64,000 bases of DNA from an uncultured Lachnoclostridium sp. (lineage in GTDB: Bacteria > Bacillota > Clostridia > Lachnospirales > Lachnospiraceae), in assembly GCA_946402335.1 (NCBI GenBank), contig CAMIWE010000001.1, positions 1-64,000 on the forward strand, in the 5' to 3' direction. Each line of letters starts with the position of its first letter. Within the stretch, counting starts at the first letter, position 1. Positions 8,900 to 16,926 of the stretch are shown here, piece by piece. Made by a program: the position numbers and the translations under genes. Under the pieces are notes generated by a model. It was not told the origin of the DNA. It was given only the letters and a program-made list of their open reading frames with translations, and ran no database searches.

Positions 8900-9379
8900 T
8901 TGCGAAATCAGGTTCGTGACGACGTCTATTATATGAAAAAAGCCCTGCACCAGGCGAAACGTGCGGCCGCGCTCGGAGAAGTCCCGATCGGCTGTGTAAT
9001 CCTGTATGAAGGGCGTATCATCGGGCGGGGATTCAATCGAAGAAAGACGCAGCATACGACGCTTGCGCATGCCGAGCTTACCGCGATCCGGCAGGCCTGC
9101 CGCGTGATCGGCGACTGGCGGCTCGAGGGCTGCACCATGTATGTAACGTTGGAGCCGTGCCAGATGTGTTCCGGCGCGATCGTCCAGTCCCGTCTCGACC
9201 GCGTCGTAATCGGAACCGACAACCCGAAAGCGGGCTGCGCGGGTTCCATCCTGAATCTTCTTCAGATGAAGGAATTCAACCACCAGGTCGACATTACCCG
9301 CGGCGTGCTTAGGGAAGAATGCAGCACGCTTCTGCAGGAATTCTTCCGCGACATGCGCGCAAGGGAGCACGACCGGTAA
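8900..9379 (+). CDS. tadA: tRNA-specific adenosine deaminase
   Basis: Deaminates the wobble adenosine (position 34) of tRNA-Arg(ACG) to inosine. The zinc and catalytic motifs are present: HAE (in AHAELTAI) and PCQMC (in TLEPCQMCSGAI). The downstream NPKAGCAGS and the length of ~159 residues are typical of TadA rather than cytidine deaminases. I place the start at the TTG at 8900, which has AGAGG six bases upstream. An in-frame TTG at 8882 would make the protein six residues longer but has no ribosome site. A 27-base gap separates it from the radical-SAM gene downstream. Confidence 0.94.
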   Translation: MRNQVRDDVYYMKKALHQAKRAAALGEVPIGCVILYEGRIIGRGFNRRKTQHTTLAHAELTAIRQACRVIGDWRLEGCTMYVTLEPCQMCSGAIVQSRLDRVVIGTDNPKAGCAGSILNLLQMKEFNHQVDITRGVLREECSTLLQEFFRDMRAREHDR

Positions 9380-9406
9380 TTCTATTTTTATACGGAGGCC
9401 CTGACG

Positions 9407-10105
9407 ATGCAGATTCACGGCTTACAAAAACTGACACTTTTGGATTTTCCGAAACACATTGCATGCACGGTATTCACCGGCGGATGCAACTTCCGCTGTC
9501 CTTTCTGCCACAATTCCGGCCTTGTGCTTCACCCGGAACAGGCACCCATGATCTCGGAGGACGAATTCTTTGCTTTTCTTGATAACCGCAAAGGCCGCCT
9601 GGAGGGCGTTGCGATTACCGGCGGAGAGCCTACCATTAATAAAGACCTTCCGGAGTTTATCCGAAAGGTCCGTGATAAAGGCTTTGCCGTCAAATTAGAC
9701 ACGAACGGCCAGAATCCCGACATGCTCGAAGCGCTTCTTTCCGAAGGTCTTTTGAAATATGTCGCCATGGATATAAAAAACTGCAAAGAACGTTACGGCG
9801 AAACCATCGGCATTCCGGACTTTCAGACCGACCGCGTGGAGCAGAGCGTGAAGCTTCTGATGGAAAGCGGAATCCATTATGAATTCCGCACCACTTTGAT
9901 GGCGGAGCTCCACGACGAGACTTCGATGGCTGCCATCGGCCGGTGGATCAAAGGCTGCCGGGCTTATTACCTGCAGTCCTACCGGGATTCCGACCAAATC
10001 CTCTGTCCCGGCCGTTTTCACGCCCCCGGGAAGGAAAAGGTGGAGCGGTTCCGTGAGATTCTCCTTCCGTATGTTCCCTCGGTAACCATCCGCGGGATCG
10101 ACTGA
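9407..10105 (+). CDS. Radical-SAM activating protein of anaerobic ribonucleotide reductase type (NrdG2-like)
   Basis: A 232-residue radical-SAM protein. The 4Fe-4S cluster motif CNFRCPFC is near residue 30, GGEPT near 70, and the N-terminus has the typical QKLTLLDFPKHIACTVFTGGC. This pattern matches the NrdG2 branch of activases, which make a glycyl radical on class III ribonucleotide reductase or a related enzyme. The partner enzyme is not in the window. GGAGG lies seven bases before the ATG. It is probably co-transcribed with tadA and ends before a strong terminator. A YjjW-like or pyruvate formate-lyase activase is a less likely alternative. Confidence 0.88.
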   Translation: MQIHGLQKLTLLDFPKHIACTVFTGGCNFRCPFCHNSGLVLHPEQAPMISEDEFFAFLDNRKGRLEGVAITGGEPTINKDLPEFIRKVRDKGFAVKLDTNGQNPDMLEALLSEGLLKYVAMDIKNCKERYGETIGIPDFQTDRVEQSVKLLMESGIHYEFRTTLMAELHDETSMAAIGRWIKGCRAYYLQSYRDSDQILCPGRFHAPGKEKVERFREILLPYVPSVTIRGID

Positions 10106-10209
10106 GTATTGCTGAAACACCGGCGGGCGGGTTCATCTCCCGTAAACCGCATTTCTTGCCCGGAAAGCATGGTTCTTCCCGAATGACCGGTGTCTGTTAC
10201 CGAAATCAA

Positions 10210-10253
10210 AAAAGGCTGTTGCAAGGAGCTTCCTCCATCGCAACAGCCTTTGC
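10210..10253. terminator. Bidirectional terminator
   Basis: The perfect arms GGCTGTTGC (10214-10222) and GCAACAGCC (10240-10248) are flanked by an A run on the left and TTT on the right. The 17-base loop contains a further AAGGAG/CTCCTT-like pairing. It lies between convergent genes. Confidence 0.8.
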
Positions 10254-10269
10254 TGTTATTCCGATTCTG

Positions 10270-11670
10270 TTATACGTTTTTGATTCCGTCCTGCTTAAGT
10301 TTTTCCTCCTCAAGAATCCGGATCGCTTCCTCGCTGTTCTGTACGATGACCGCGCCCGGCGTGGTGATATAGCTTTCGGTTTCCTTCGGGAGATTCTTCT
10401 CCTCGAGTTTCACCTCAAGGTAGGACTTCAGGATGGAATATACGAGGGCAAATGTCGGAACCGCAATCAGCATTCCGATAATTCCCCAGAGATTCGAAAA
10501 CAGGGTACATGCAAGCAGTACGTAAATCGGCTTCATGCCCACTTTCTTTCCGACAATGTGCGGATCCAGGTAGTTTCCGTCGAACTGCTGCAATACCAGT
10601 ATGAATCCGGCGAAGACCAGTCCGTGCAACGGATTCACGCAGAAGATCAGGAATGCGCACGGGATACCGCCGATGAACGGTCCGAAGAACGGAATTACGT
10701 TCGTGACACCGATGATGATGCTGACCAGTCCTTTATACTGTGCGATGCCGTCGAAGAAAAGTCCGAGAATATTCGTTCCGATAAAGCAAAGCATTCCGAT
10801 TACGGCCGAGTCAAGAATCTTTCCGAGGATTGCCGTCGAGAAGATGCCATTTGCCTTATGCAATGTCTGGACCGTAACCTTGGCGGTCTTCTTCGGGAAG
10901 ACTGCGAAAATGATCTTCTTTACAAGACCGATCAGGTATTCCTTGTCCTTCATCATGTAGATTGCAAAGATCAAACCGATCAGAAGGTTAAAGAGCACCC
11001 TGAGGATTGCCTTCAGGCTGTCCGTAACCAGCTTGGCGGAAGCCGAAATGATCGAAGTCAGACGATCCTGCAGGAAATTCTTCAAACTCTCCGTCGAACT
11101 CTCAATGATCGGCTGGAACGTTTCTTTGATCGTTTCATTTCTGGAAATCAGTTTCTCCAGTGAGTCACGCGTCGTCTCTGCATAGGAAGGAACGTTATTT
11201 AACAGGGTTTCGATACTGGCCGTAAACTCGGGGATAATGGCTACCAGCAAAAGCGTGATCATGGCAAGTACCAGGACCACCGTGATCAGAATGGCAAATC
11301 CGCGGCTGCGGTTTCGGACGCGGGTTTCCTTCTGCTCCGGCGTCTCGCCTTTCCGGCCCTTCCGGGACAGTCCCCAGCGGACGAATATCCGCTCAATCAA
11401 ACGAACAAGCGGATTCATCAAAAAGGCGATACAAAAGCCCCAGATTGCAGGTGAGACTGCTTTCAGGACGGTTTTCAGCATGTTCCCGAATACGGGAAGC
11501 AGATGAAGCAGATAATAGAAAACCAGGGCACCGATAAGCACAAGGAACGCAGCGGTTGCCTGCCCCCTGTATTGACCGGCCTCCTTCATTCCTCCGAACA
11601 GCCCCTTCTTCTTGGCCGGTTCGTCGTCCTGCACCGTCGTCTCTATGTTTTGCGTGTTCTTTTCTTCCAT
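10270..11670 (-). CDS. AI-2E family transporter
   Basis: A 466-residue polytopic membrane protein of the AI-2E exporter family (TqsA/YdiK-like). After a ~35-residue polar N-terminus come two to three helices (about 39-100). A central amphipathic region (about 150-240) follows, then the conserved C-terminal helices with GVTNVIPFFGPFIGGIP and QQFDGNYLDPHIVGKKVGM, which are the family signatures. The substrate is uncertain; members have been linked to autoinducer-2, Na+/Li+ antiport or other export. GGAGG lies five bases before the ATG. It follows the YdjGHI-like cluster on the same strand by 53 bases and may share its transcript. Confidence 0.92.
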   Translation of the reverse strand: MEEKNTQNIETTVQDDEPAKKKGLFGGMKEAGQYRGQATAAFLVLIGALVFYYLLHLLPVFGNMLKTVLKAVSPAIWGFCIAFLMNPLVRLIERIFVRWGLSRKGRKGETPEQKETRVRNRSRGFAILITVVLVLAMITLLLVAIIPEFTASIETLLNNVPSYAETTRDSLEKLISRNETIKETFQPIIESSTESLKNFLQDRLTSIISASAKLVTDSLKAILRVLFNLLIGLIFAIYMMKDKEYLIGLVKKIIFAVFPKKTAKVTVQTLHKANGIFSTAILGKILDSAVIGMLCFIGTNILGLFFDGIAQYKGLVSIIIGVTNVIPFFGPFIGGIPCAFLIFCVNPLHGLVFAGFILVLQQFDGNYLDPHIVGKKVGMKPIYVLLACTLFSNLWGIIGMLIAVPTFALVYSILKSYLEVKLEEKNLPKETESYITTPGAVIVQNSEEAIRILEEEKLKQDGIKNV

Positions 11671-11723
11671 GATTTCCTCCCCGAAATCAGATCGAACAGG
11701 TTCCTCTTACACACTCCCCGTTA

Positions 11724-12365
11724 TTATGCCCACGGATCCGTTTCCTGTGCCGGACGGATTCCCATTAAAAGTCCCTGCCACGAATAGATGAACCATTCTC
11801 CCGTGGAGGGCTTGGTCCGAAGCGTTACTTTGCGGTCATTGTCCGCGCCGCCGCTCGGAATATAAAGACTTACATAGCCGTCTTTCATCGTGTCGTAACT
11901 GTACGGATTGTCATGAATCGTAATCGTATACGGCATGGACGGCGTATAGTTATTCTGCGGGTTTGCGCCCTTAAAGTAGGACTTAACGGTATACCGTCCG
12001 CCTTCCATGAACTGCGTCTGGATCAGCTGCAGATCACGGTTTGCCACGGCGTCGGGTCCGTTCAGGTAGTCAAGCATTGCCTTGCTTTCCTCCGGAAAAT
12101 CCGCATACACGTTAAGCGCAAGCACCGCAAGCGCCGCCGTCTCAAAGAAATCCTTCGGGTTCTTCTGAAGAGCCTTCAGGGCTTCCAGGGACAGAGGAAG
12201 CGAATCATAGGTGAATTCTCTGGTCGTCATCTTGAAGTTGGCGGCGGAATTCCGGATCTCGTTCTGCAATCCCTGCCCGACCTTTTGCTCCGTGCGGTTG
12301 ATCAGGCTGTTCGCCTCGCTTTTAATAATCTGTTCCGTTCTTTTCAGAATATCAAACAGTCCCAC
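11724..12365 (-). CDS. Conserved protein of the YdjGHI-like operon, function unknown
   Basis: About 213 residues, soluble, with no signal peptide or membrane helix. The start is the GTG at 12365 (MGLFDILKRTEQIIKSEANS), with AAGGAG seven bases upstream. The N-terminal ~50 residues look like an amphipathic helix, which may attach to a membrane or to the SPFH partner. The rest is a mixed fold with a Trp-rich end (STGEWFIYSWQGLLMGIRP). The MGLFDILKR opening resembles that of small proteins encoded next to SPFH/zinc-ribbon genes. It sits fourth in the operon behind the SPFH protein, from which it is separated by a strong hairpin. I do not recognise a named family. Confidence 0.75.
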   Translation of the reverse strand: MGLFDILKRTEQIIKSEANSLINRTEQKVGQGLQNEIRNSAANFKMTTREFTYDSLPLSLEALKALQKNPKDFFETAALAVLALNVYADFPEESKAMLDYLNGPDAVANRDLQLIQTQFMEGGRYTVKSYFKGANPQNNYTPSMPYTITIHDNPYSYDTMKDGYVSLYIPSGGADNDRKVTLRTKPSTGEWFIYSWQGLLMGIRPAQETDPWA

Positions 12366-12394
12366 AGGAAATCTCCTTTCGGATATCGGGCAAA

Positions 12395-12420
12395 TCTCCG
12401 ACCGGTTGCCCGGTCGGAGA
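12395..12420 (-). other. Intercistronic hairpin between the SPFH gene and its downstream neighbour
   Basis: A perfect 11-bp stem (TCTCCGACCGG/CCGGTCGGAGA) with a four-base loop. No T run follows on the minus strand, so it is more likely a partial terminator or an mRNA-stability element that lowers expression of the 213-residue gene than a full stop. Confidence 0.5.
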
Positions 12421-12456
12421 CAGATACCCGTTTTCATTCAAACAATCAAAACCGGA

Positions 12457-13758
12457 TTAAGCCATCGGCTTTCCGCACTGCGGACAGAACTTAAGGGTCG
12501 TTCCCTCCGGTGCCTCGTATCCGCATGCGCCGCAGATCTGCTTCTGTGCTGCGGGCTTCTTCGTTCCGCAGTTCGTGCAGAAGTTTCCGGTGCACTCGGT
12601 GCCGCACTCAGGGCACTTCCAGCTGCCTGCCGGAGCGGGCTTCTTAGCGCCGCAGTTCGTGCAGAAGTTTCCGGTTACGATCGTGCCGCAATCCGGGCAC
12701 TTCCAACCGTCAGCAGGAGCCTGCGGAGCTGCCTGAGGAGCTGTCTGAGGCTGCGAAGCATACAGGTTTGCAACGCCCTGTGCGCCGCCGCCGATGCCGT
12801 TTACCATGCCGACACCCATAAGACCGGCTGCTGCGCCGTTCGGGTTCTTCGCTGCTGCAACAACTGCCTCTGCCTGGGAACCTACGGTAACGGCAATACC
12901 CATCGAAGGATCGCGGTACATAGCGTTCTTCTGAGCGGTCTTGATCATCTCGGCGTCTTCCTCGGGAAGCGTAACGGTTCCGAGAGCTACGTTAACAACG
13001 GTCAAACCGCGGAAGCTGCCCCATTTGGCGGAAAGAGCCTCATTCATGGCAACCTCAAGGTCGGTATTGTGAGCGATGATCTGGTTCGGGCGAAGCTCCA
13101 TGTCGGAAAGCTTTGCAAGAGCCGGCTGAAGGGCGCTGATGAACTCGGTCTTCAGCATATTGTCAAGTTCGGAACGGCGATACTCGCCGGTAACATTTCC
13201 GCAAACGTTCGTATAGAAAAGAAGCGGGTCAGCGATACGGTAGGAATAAACGCCTGCGCAACGCAGGGATACGTCTACGTCAAGACCGATCTTGGAGTCT
13301 ACAACACGGAACGGAACCGGGTTCGGGGTACCGAATTTGTTGTCCAGGATTTCCTTGGTGTTGAAGTAGTAAACTCTCTGGTCCTTGCCGGTGTCGCCGC
13401 CGTATGCGAAACGCTTACCGATCGTCTTAAAAGTATTCAGAATGCCCTGGCCGAGGCCGCCGGTAAAGATACTGGGCTCCGTCGAGGAATCCCAGGTGAA
13501 TTCGCCGGGCTCTGCACAGAACTCAACAACCTTGCCCTGCTCCACAATGATCATGGCCTGGCCGTCTGCAACAGCGATTCCGGAACCGTTGGAAATAATG
13601 TTGTCATTACCCTTTGTATTGGAGGAACGGTTTCCGATCTGCTTCTGTCCTTTCGTTACAAGCACATCCTTGTCCATTGCCTCGCAGTAGAAGAACTCTT
13701 TCCACTGATCCGCAAGTGTCCCGCCTGCTGCACCCAATAAAGCTTTAATCAGTCCCAT
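12457..13758 (-). CDS. SPFH-domain protein with three C-terminal zinc ribbons (YdjI-like)
   Basis: A 433-residue protein of the SPFH/band-7 type sometimes annotated as virion core protein. The SPFH region covers about residues 20-290. A Gly/Ala-rich segment with AAAGLMGVGMVNGIGGG follows, then an Ala-Pro-Gln linker and three zinc ribbons: Cys 354/357/366/369, 382/385/394/397 and 409/412/425/428. In Bacillus subtilis YdjI is recruited to the membrane by YdjG and YdjH and helps localise PspA; both partner types lie directly upstream here. No PspA gene is present. AAAGGAG lies eight bases before the ATG. There is no membrane helix. Confidence 0.87.
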   Translation of the reverse strand: MGLIKALLGAAGGTLADQWKEFFYCEAMDKDVLVTKGQKQIGNRSSNTKGNDNIISNGSGIAVADGQAMIIVEQGKVVEFCAEPGEFTWDSSTEPSIFTGGLGQGILNTFKTIGKRFAYGGDTGKDQRVYYFNTKEILDNKFGTPNPVPFRVVDSKIGLDVDVSLRCAGVYSYRIADPLLFYTNVCGNVTGEYRRSELDNMLKTEFISALQPALAKLSDMELRPNQIIAHNTDLEVAMNEALSAKWGSFRGLTVVNVALGTVTLPEEDAEMIKTAQKNAMYRDPSMGIAVTVGSQAEAVVAAAKNPNGAAAGLMGVGMVNGIGGGAQGVANLYASQPQTAPQAAPQAPADGWKCPDCGTIVTGNFCTNCGAKKPAPAGSWKCPECGTECTGNFCTNCGTKKPAAQKQICGACGYEAPEGTTLKFCPQCGKPMA

Positions 13759-13788
13759 AGTAAAAATCTCCTTTCAAATAATCAAACC

Positions 13789-14187
13789 TCAGTTTGATTT
13801 TCTTGTTCGTTTTCCTTCCTCTCTGAGGAAACGGTCCTCGCTCACCCGCAGGACGAAAGAGTCTTTTACGACATAGTCCTTTGCATTTGAGGATTTCCTT
13901 ATATTCTTCATGCCGCTGGTCATGATGCCGACGGTGATCGCAGCCGCGATCAGGCCGATGACTGCAGCGATGAGGAATTTCTTGATGTAAAAGCCGGCCG
14001 TCTTGTCCGGTTTCTCGTCCGTCCCCTTATCCGCGGTTGTCAGAAATACCACGGAAGTCTTGTCCTCCGTTACGGACAGACGGACGTCCGAAGCTGTTCC
14101 CGCCGCCTTCGCGGCAGGTTTGTGGAATACGAGGATTCCCGTCATAAGGAGCAGAACGGGAATCAATAATAGAATACGTTTCTTCAT
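13789..14187 (-). CDS. YdjH-like membrane protein lacking its TPM domain
   Basis: A 132-residue protein with a signal peptide (about 1-29, ending AAKAAG). A short outer segment of ~35 residues leads to one membrane helix (about 70-90, FLIAAVIGLIAAAITVGIM). The cytoplasmic tail carries SNAKDYVVKDSFVLRVSEDRFLREEGKRTR. The tail after the helix matches what I know of TPM-domain proteins of the YdjH type (Asn/Ala-x-x-Tyr-Val, Leu-x-x-Ser-x-Asp-x-Phe-Leu). The ~120-residue extracellular TPM domain expected between signal peptide and helix is missing. It lies between the YdjG-like and YdjI-like genes, in the B. subtilis order. The family call is an inference from tail and context. Confidence 0.68.
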   Translation of the reverse strand: MKKRILLLIPVLLLMTGILVFHKPAAKAAGTASDVRLSVTEDKTSVVFLTTADKGTDEKPDKTAGFYIKKFLIAAVIGLIAAAITVGIMTSGMKNIRKSSNAKDYVVKDSFVLRVSEDRFLREEGKRTRKSN

Positions 14188-14197
14188 CCCGTGCCTC

Positions 14198-15262
14198 CTA
14201 TAGTAAACTCAAAATGGTTCCGAGGATCACCGTAACGGCTCCGAAGATTCCCCAGAAATAAGCTCTTCTGCGCTGTTTGCTGACCGGAAGTTCGCCGACC
14301 ATCTTGCCGGTCTGGCCGTTGATTGCGTAGCGGTAATCCTTCCCGCCGTACTTGCAATTGATAATGTAAACCGGCAGCAGTACGTACTTAACCGACGGAT
14401 TCGAAACAGATAACGACTTATTCTTGTCACGCACTTCGGAATAGCCTTTCGTGGTTTCGCGGAACCGCTCCACCGTACTTGCCTTCATCAATTCCTCCGC
14501 ACGCGGAACGCTGTCATCCGGATCCTGGTCGAAACGGTCTGCCAGATACCCCGAAAGATATGCCGTCTGGAAATCCGTCAGCTCTTCGAAGCGGTACGGT
14601 CCGATCGATTCCATCATCGCATCGTCCATCTTCACGGCTCCGTCCACCGGAACGTTCTTGAACGAAAGCTGTCCGCCTCGCTCAAGCGAGTAGTACTTGG
14701 TCTCTTCCACGCGGTAATTGCCGTCATCGTAACGGGATACCTTCTTTGCGTCAAATTCGACCGTGCCGTTTACGGTTCCGTCAAAAAGCCAGAACGGAAC
14801 GTAAATTCCCTGAACATCGTTCACCCTCTTGTTGGTGAAGAAATCTCTCGGCAGAAGCTTCTTGCCTTTTCCGAAGTTCGCGACGATCTGCTTCATCTGC
14901 TCTTTCGTGACTTTGAACGGGATCACGCCGTTCGGACGGAGTCCTCCGTCAAATGCGTCGTTGATCACCACTTCGCTGTCGCAGTACGGGCAGTGGGTCG
15001 CAGCCGTCGTGCCGTCGGTCAGGATCTCGGCGCCGCAGGATTTACAGATGTAAACCTTGGTCGTCGTATCCGTATTGGCCTGCAGGCCTGCCTTATAGTT
15101 TCCCCAGCTGAAGGTGGATTGCGGATCCGCGCCCCGCACGGCTGCTTCCATTTCGGCTACTTCGTAGGTGTTGCCGCAGGAAGCGCATTCAAGCTTTCCG
15201 CTGGCCGCTCCGTACTGAAGCGCTGTGCCGCATGCCGGGCACTTATAAAAAGTATTATCCAT
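14198..15262 (-). CDS. TFIIB-type zinc-ribbon membrane protein (YdjG-like)
   Basis: About 354 residues. A first zinc ribbon lies at the N-terminus (YKCPACGTALQ, then LECASCGNTY). A second lies near residue 75 (YICKSCGAEI, then HCPYCDSEV). A conserved central region (GVIPFKVTKEQ, GIYVPFWLFDGTV, LLPVYIINCKY) follows, and one C-terminal membrane helix (FWGIFGAVTVILGTILSLL). This is the layout of B. subtilis YdjG, which with YdjH forms the membrane platform for the SPFH protein YdjI. I use the ATG at 15262; AGGGAG lies seven bases upstream. A TTG eleven codons further up is less convincing. First gene of the operon. Confidence 0.85.
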   Translation of the reverse strand: MDNTFYKCPACGTALQYGAASGKLECASCGNTYEVAEMEAAVRGADPQSTFSWGNYKAGLQANTDTTTKVYICKSCGAEILTDGTTAATHCPYCDSEVVINDAFDGGLRPNGVIPFKVTKEQMKQIVANFGKGKKLLPRDFFTNKRVNDVQGIYVPFWLFDGTVNGTVEFDAKKVSRYDDGNYRVEETKYYSLERGGQLSFKNVPVDGAVKMDDAMMESIGPYRFEELTDFQTAYLSGYLADRFDQDPDDSVPRAEELMKASTVERFRETTKGYSEVRDKNKSLSVSNPSVKYVLLPVYIINCKYGGKDYRYAINGQTGKMVGELPVSKQRRRAYFWGIFGAVTVILGTILSLL

Positions 15263-15314
15263 CCTCCTTCTCCCTTTTCCCGATCTTTCGCGCAATCGGG
15301 TTTATAGTAAGTCT

Positions 15315-15343
15315 ATTTTACCAAACATCCCGTAATAATACAA
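15315..15343 (-). promoter_or_regulatory. Promoter of the YdjGHI-like operon
   Basis: On the minus strand TTGTAT (15343-15338) and TAAAAT (15320-15315) are separated by 17 bases, about 45 bases before the YdjG-like ATG. Confidence 0.65.
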
Positions 15344-15401
15344 CAAGAAGAATGCGAAAACTCATCAAAAATTCACACTTCTGACGAAACGCCGTTTGCT
15401 C

Positions 15402-15430
15402 TTGACTGTATGCGGGGAAAATACTATAAT
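15402..15430 (+). promoter_or_regulatory. Promoter of the BMP lipoprotein gene
   Basis: TTGACT (15402-15407) and TATAAT (15425-15430) have a 17-base spacer. The ~95-base leader begins with a hairpin (GGAGG CATC CCTCC, extended by GGTC/GGCC pairs). No purine riboswitch core is visible. Confidence 0.85.
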
Positions 15431-15525
15431 TTCAGTAGGGTCAGGAGGCATCCCTCCGGCCTTAATTTACTTCTGCGGCACAACCGCATTTCACACATTT
15501 TCATTACCCGTAAGGAGAAAAGCTT

Positions 15526-16740
15526 ATGAAAAAACTTCTTGCTCTGCTCCTCACTGCTTTGATGATTCTTTCCCTTACCGCTTGCGGAAGCAACGATAAG
15601 AATGAAGAGGGCAGCGAAGAGTACAAAAACATCAAAGTGGGTCTCATTTGTCTTCACAATGAGCAGTCCACTTACGACCTTAACTTCATCAACGCCATGA
15701 AGGACACCTGCAAAAAGCTCGGCATTCCGGAGAGCCGTATGATCATCGTTACCGGTATTGACGAGAGCAACGCCTGCTATGAGGCTGCAAAGGACCTTGT
15801 TGACCGTGGCTGTAACATTATTTTCGCCGATTCCTTCGGCCATGAGGATTTCATGATCCAGGCTGCCAAGGAATTCCCGAAGGTTCAGTTCTGCCATGCA
15901 ACCGGTACCAAGGCTCACACCGAAGGCCTTGCAAACTACCACAATGCTTTCGCAAGCATTTATGAAGGCCGTTACGCTGCCGGTGTTGCAGCAGGTCTTA
16001 AGCTGAACGAAATGATCGAGTCCGGCAAGATTACCGCTGACAAGGCTGTTATGGGTTATGTAGGTGCTTATACCTACGCCGAAGTTATTTCCGGTTACAC
16101 CTCTTTCTATCTTGGCGCTAAGTCCGTATGCCCGAGCGTTACCATGAAGGTACAGTTCACGGGTTCCTGGTATGACGAGACCGCTGAGAAGGAAGCTGCC
16201 GAGAAGCTCATCAGCGCAGGCTGCGTACTGATCAGCCAGCATGCCGATTCCATGGGTGCTCCTACCGCATGTGAGAAGGCCGGCGTTCCGAACGTTTCCT
16301 ACAACGGTTCCACCGTTTCTTCCTGCCCGAACACCTTTATCGTTTCCTCCCGTATCAACTGGGCTCCTTATTACACCTACGCAATCAACTGCGTAAAGGA
16401 TAACAAGGCTATCGCAGCTGACTGGACCGGCGGTTTCGCAGAGGGTTCCGTAGAGCTTTCCGCAATCAACGAGAAGGCTGCAGCTGCAGGCACCAAGGAT
16501 AAGGTTGACGCTGTCGTTGCCGATCTCAAGGCAGGCAAGATCAAGGTGTTCAGCACCTCGACCTTCACCAAGGACGGCTCCGCCCTTACCTCTTACATGG
16601 CTGACATTGACAGCGATGCTGCTTACACGCCTGATACCGAAGTTATCAAGGACGGTTTCTTCCATGAATCCGAGTTCCGCAGCGCTCCTGCATTTGACAT
16701 CCAGATTGATGGTATTGAACTTCTGAACAGTAAGTTCTAA
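15526..16740 (+). CDS. BMP-family nucleoside-binding lipoprotein of an ABC importer
   Basis: A 404-residue extracellular substrate-binding protein. The signal peptide ends in a lipobox (LSLTACGSN) with the lipid-bearing Cys at residue 20. The mature part is a BMP/PnrA-type fold that usually binds purine nucleosides (NIIFADSFGHEDFMIQAAKEF, GRYAAGVAAGLKL, GYVGAYTYAEVISGYTSF). The signature Asp/Phe pattern around the ligand site is seen, but the precise ligand cannot be read. Codon usage is strongly biased (GTT, GCT, AAG), which suggests high expression. AAGGAG lies eight bases before the ATG. A terminator separates it from the ATPase/permease genes, so the binding protein can be made in excess. 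Confidence 0.93.
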   Translation: MKKLLALLLTALMILSLTACGSNDKNEEGSEEYKNIKVGLICLHNEQSTYDLNFINAMKDTCKKLGIPESRMIIVTGIDESNACYEAAKDLVDRGCNIIFADSFGHEDFMIQAAKEFPKVQFCHATGTKAHTEGLANYHNAFASIYEGRYAAGVAAGLKLNEMIESGKITADKAVMGYVGAYTYAEVISGYTSFYLGAKSVCPSVTMKVQFTGSWYDETAEKEAAEKLISAGCVLISQHADSMGAPTACEKAGVPNVSYNGSTVSSCPNTFIVSSRINWAPYYTYAINCVKDNKAIAADWTGGFAEGSVELSAINEKAAAAGTKDKVDAVVADLKAGKIKVFSTSTFTKDGSALTSYMADIDSDAAYTPDTEVIKDGFFHESEFRSAPAFDIQIDGIELLNSKF

Positions 16741-16756
16741 TCCATGCAAAAGCTTG

Positions 16757-16788
16757 AAAAGCGGTCGGCATCAGCCGGCCGCTTTTTT
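16757..16788 (+). terminator. Intrinsic terminator after the BMP lipoprotein
   Basis: The stem GCGGTCGGC/GCCGGCCGC (loop ATCA, one wobble pair) extends with AAAA/TTTT and is followed by six T residues. It isolates the binding-protein mRNA from the transporter genes that follow. Confidence 0.9.
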
Positions 16789-16856
16789 GTGTCCGAATCT
16801 CCGGCCGAAGGGGTCTTTTTTATGGCTTTTTTTCTTTCGGAATCGCCCCGCCGTGC

Positions 16857-16885
16857 TTGAATCGGAAACCCTTGCATGATATAAT
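16857..16885 (+). promoter_or_regulatory. Promoter of the nucleoside ABC transporter genes
   Basis: TTGAAT (16857-16862) and TATAAT (16880-16885) have a 17-base spacer, 41 bases before the GTG of the ATPase. Confidence 0.8.
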
Positions 16886-16926
16886 GTTTCTATCTTTTTG
16901 ATTGTACGAAAAAGGAGGGCAACAGC

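Noticed and set aside
15431-15525. Purine riboswitch in front of the BMP nucleoside-binding gene
   Set aside because: The conserved three-way-junction core bases are not present; only a simple hairpin is seen.
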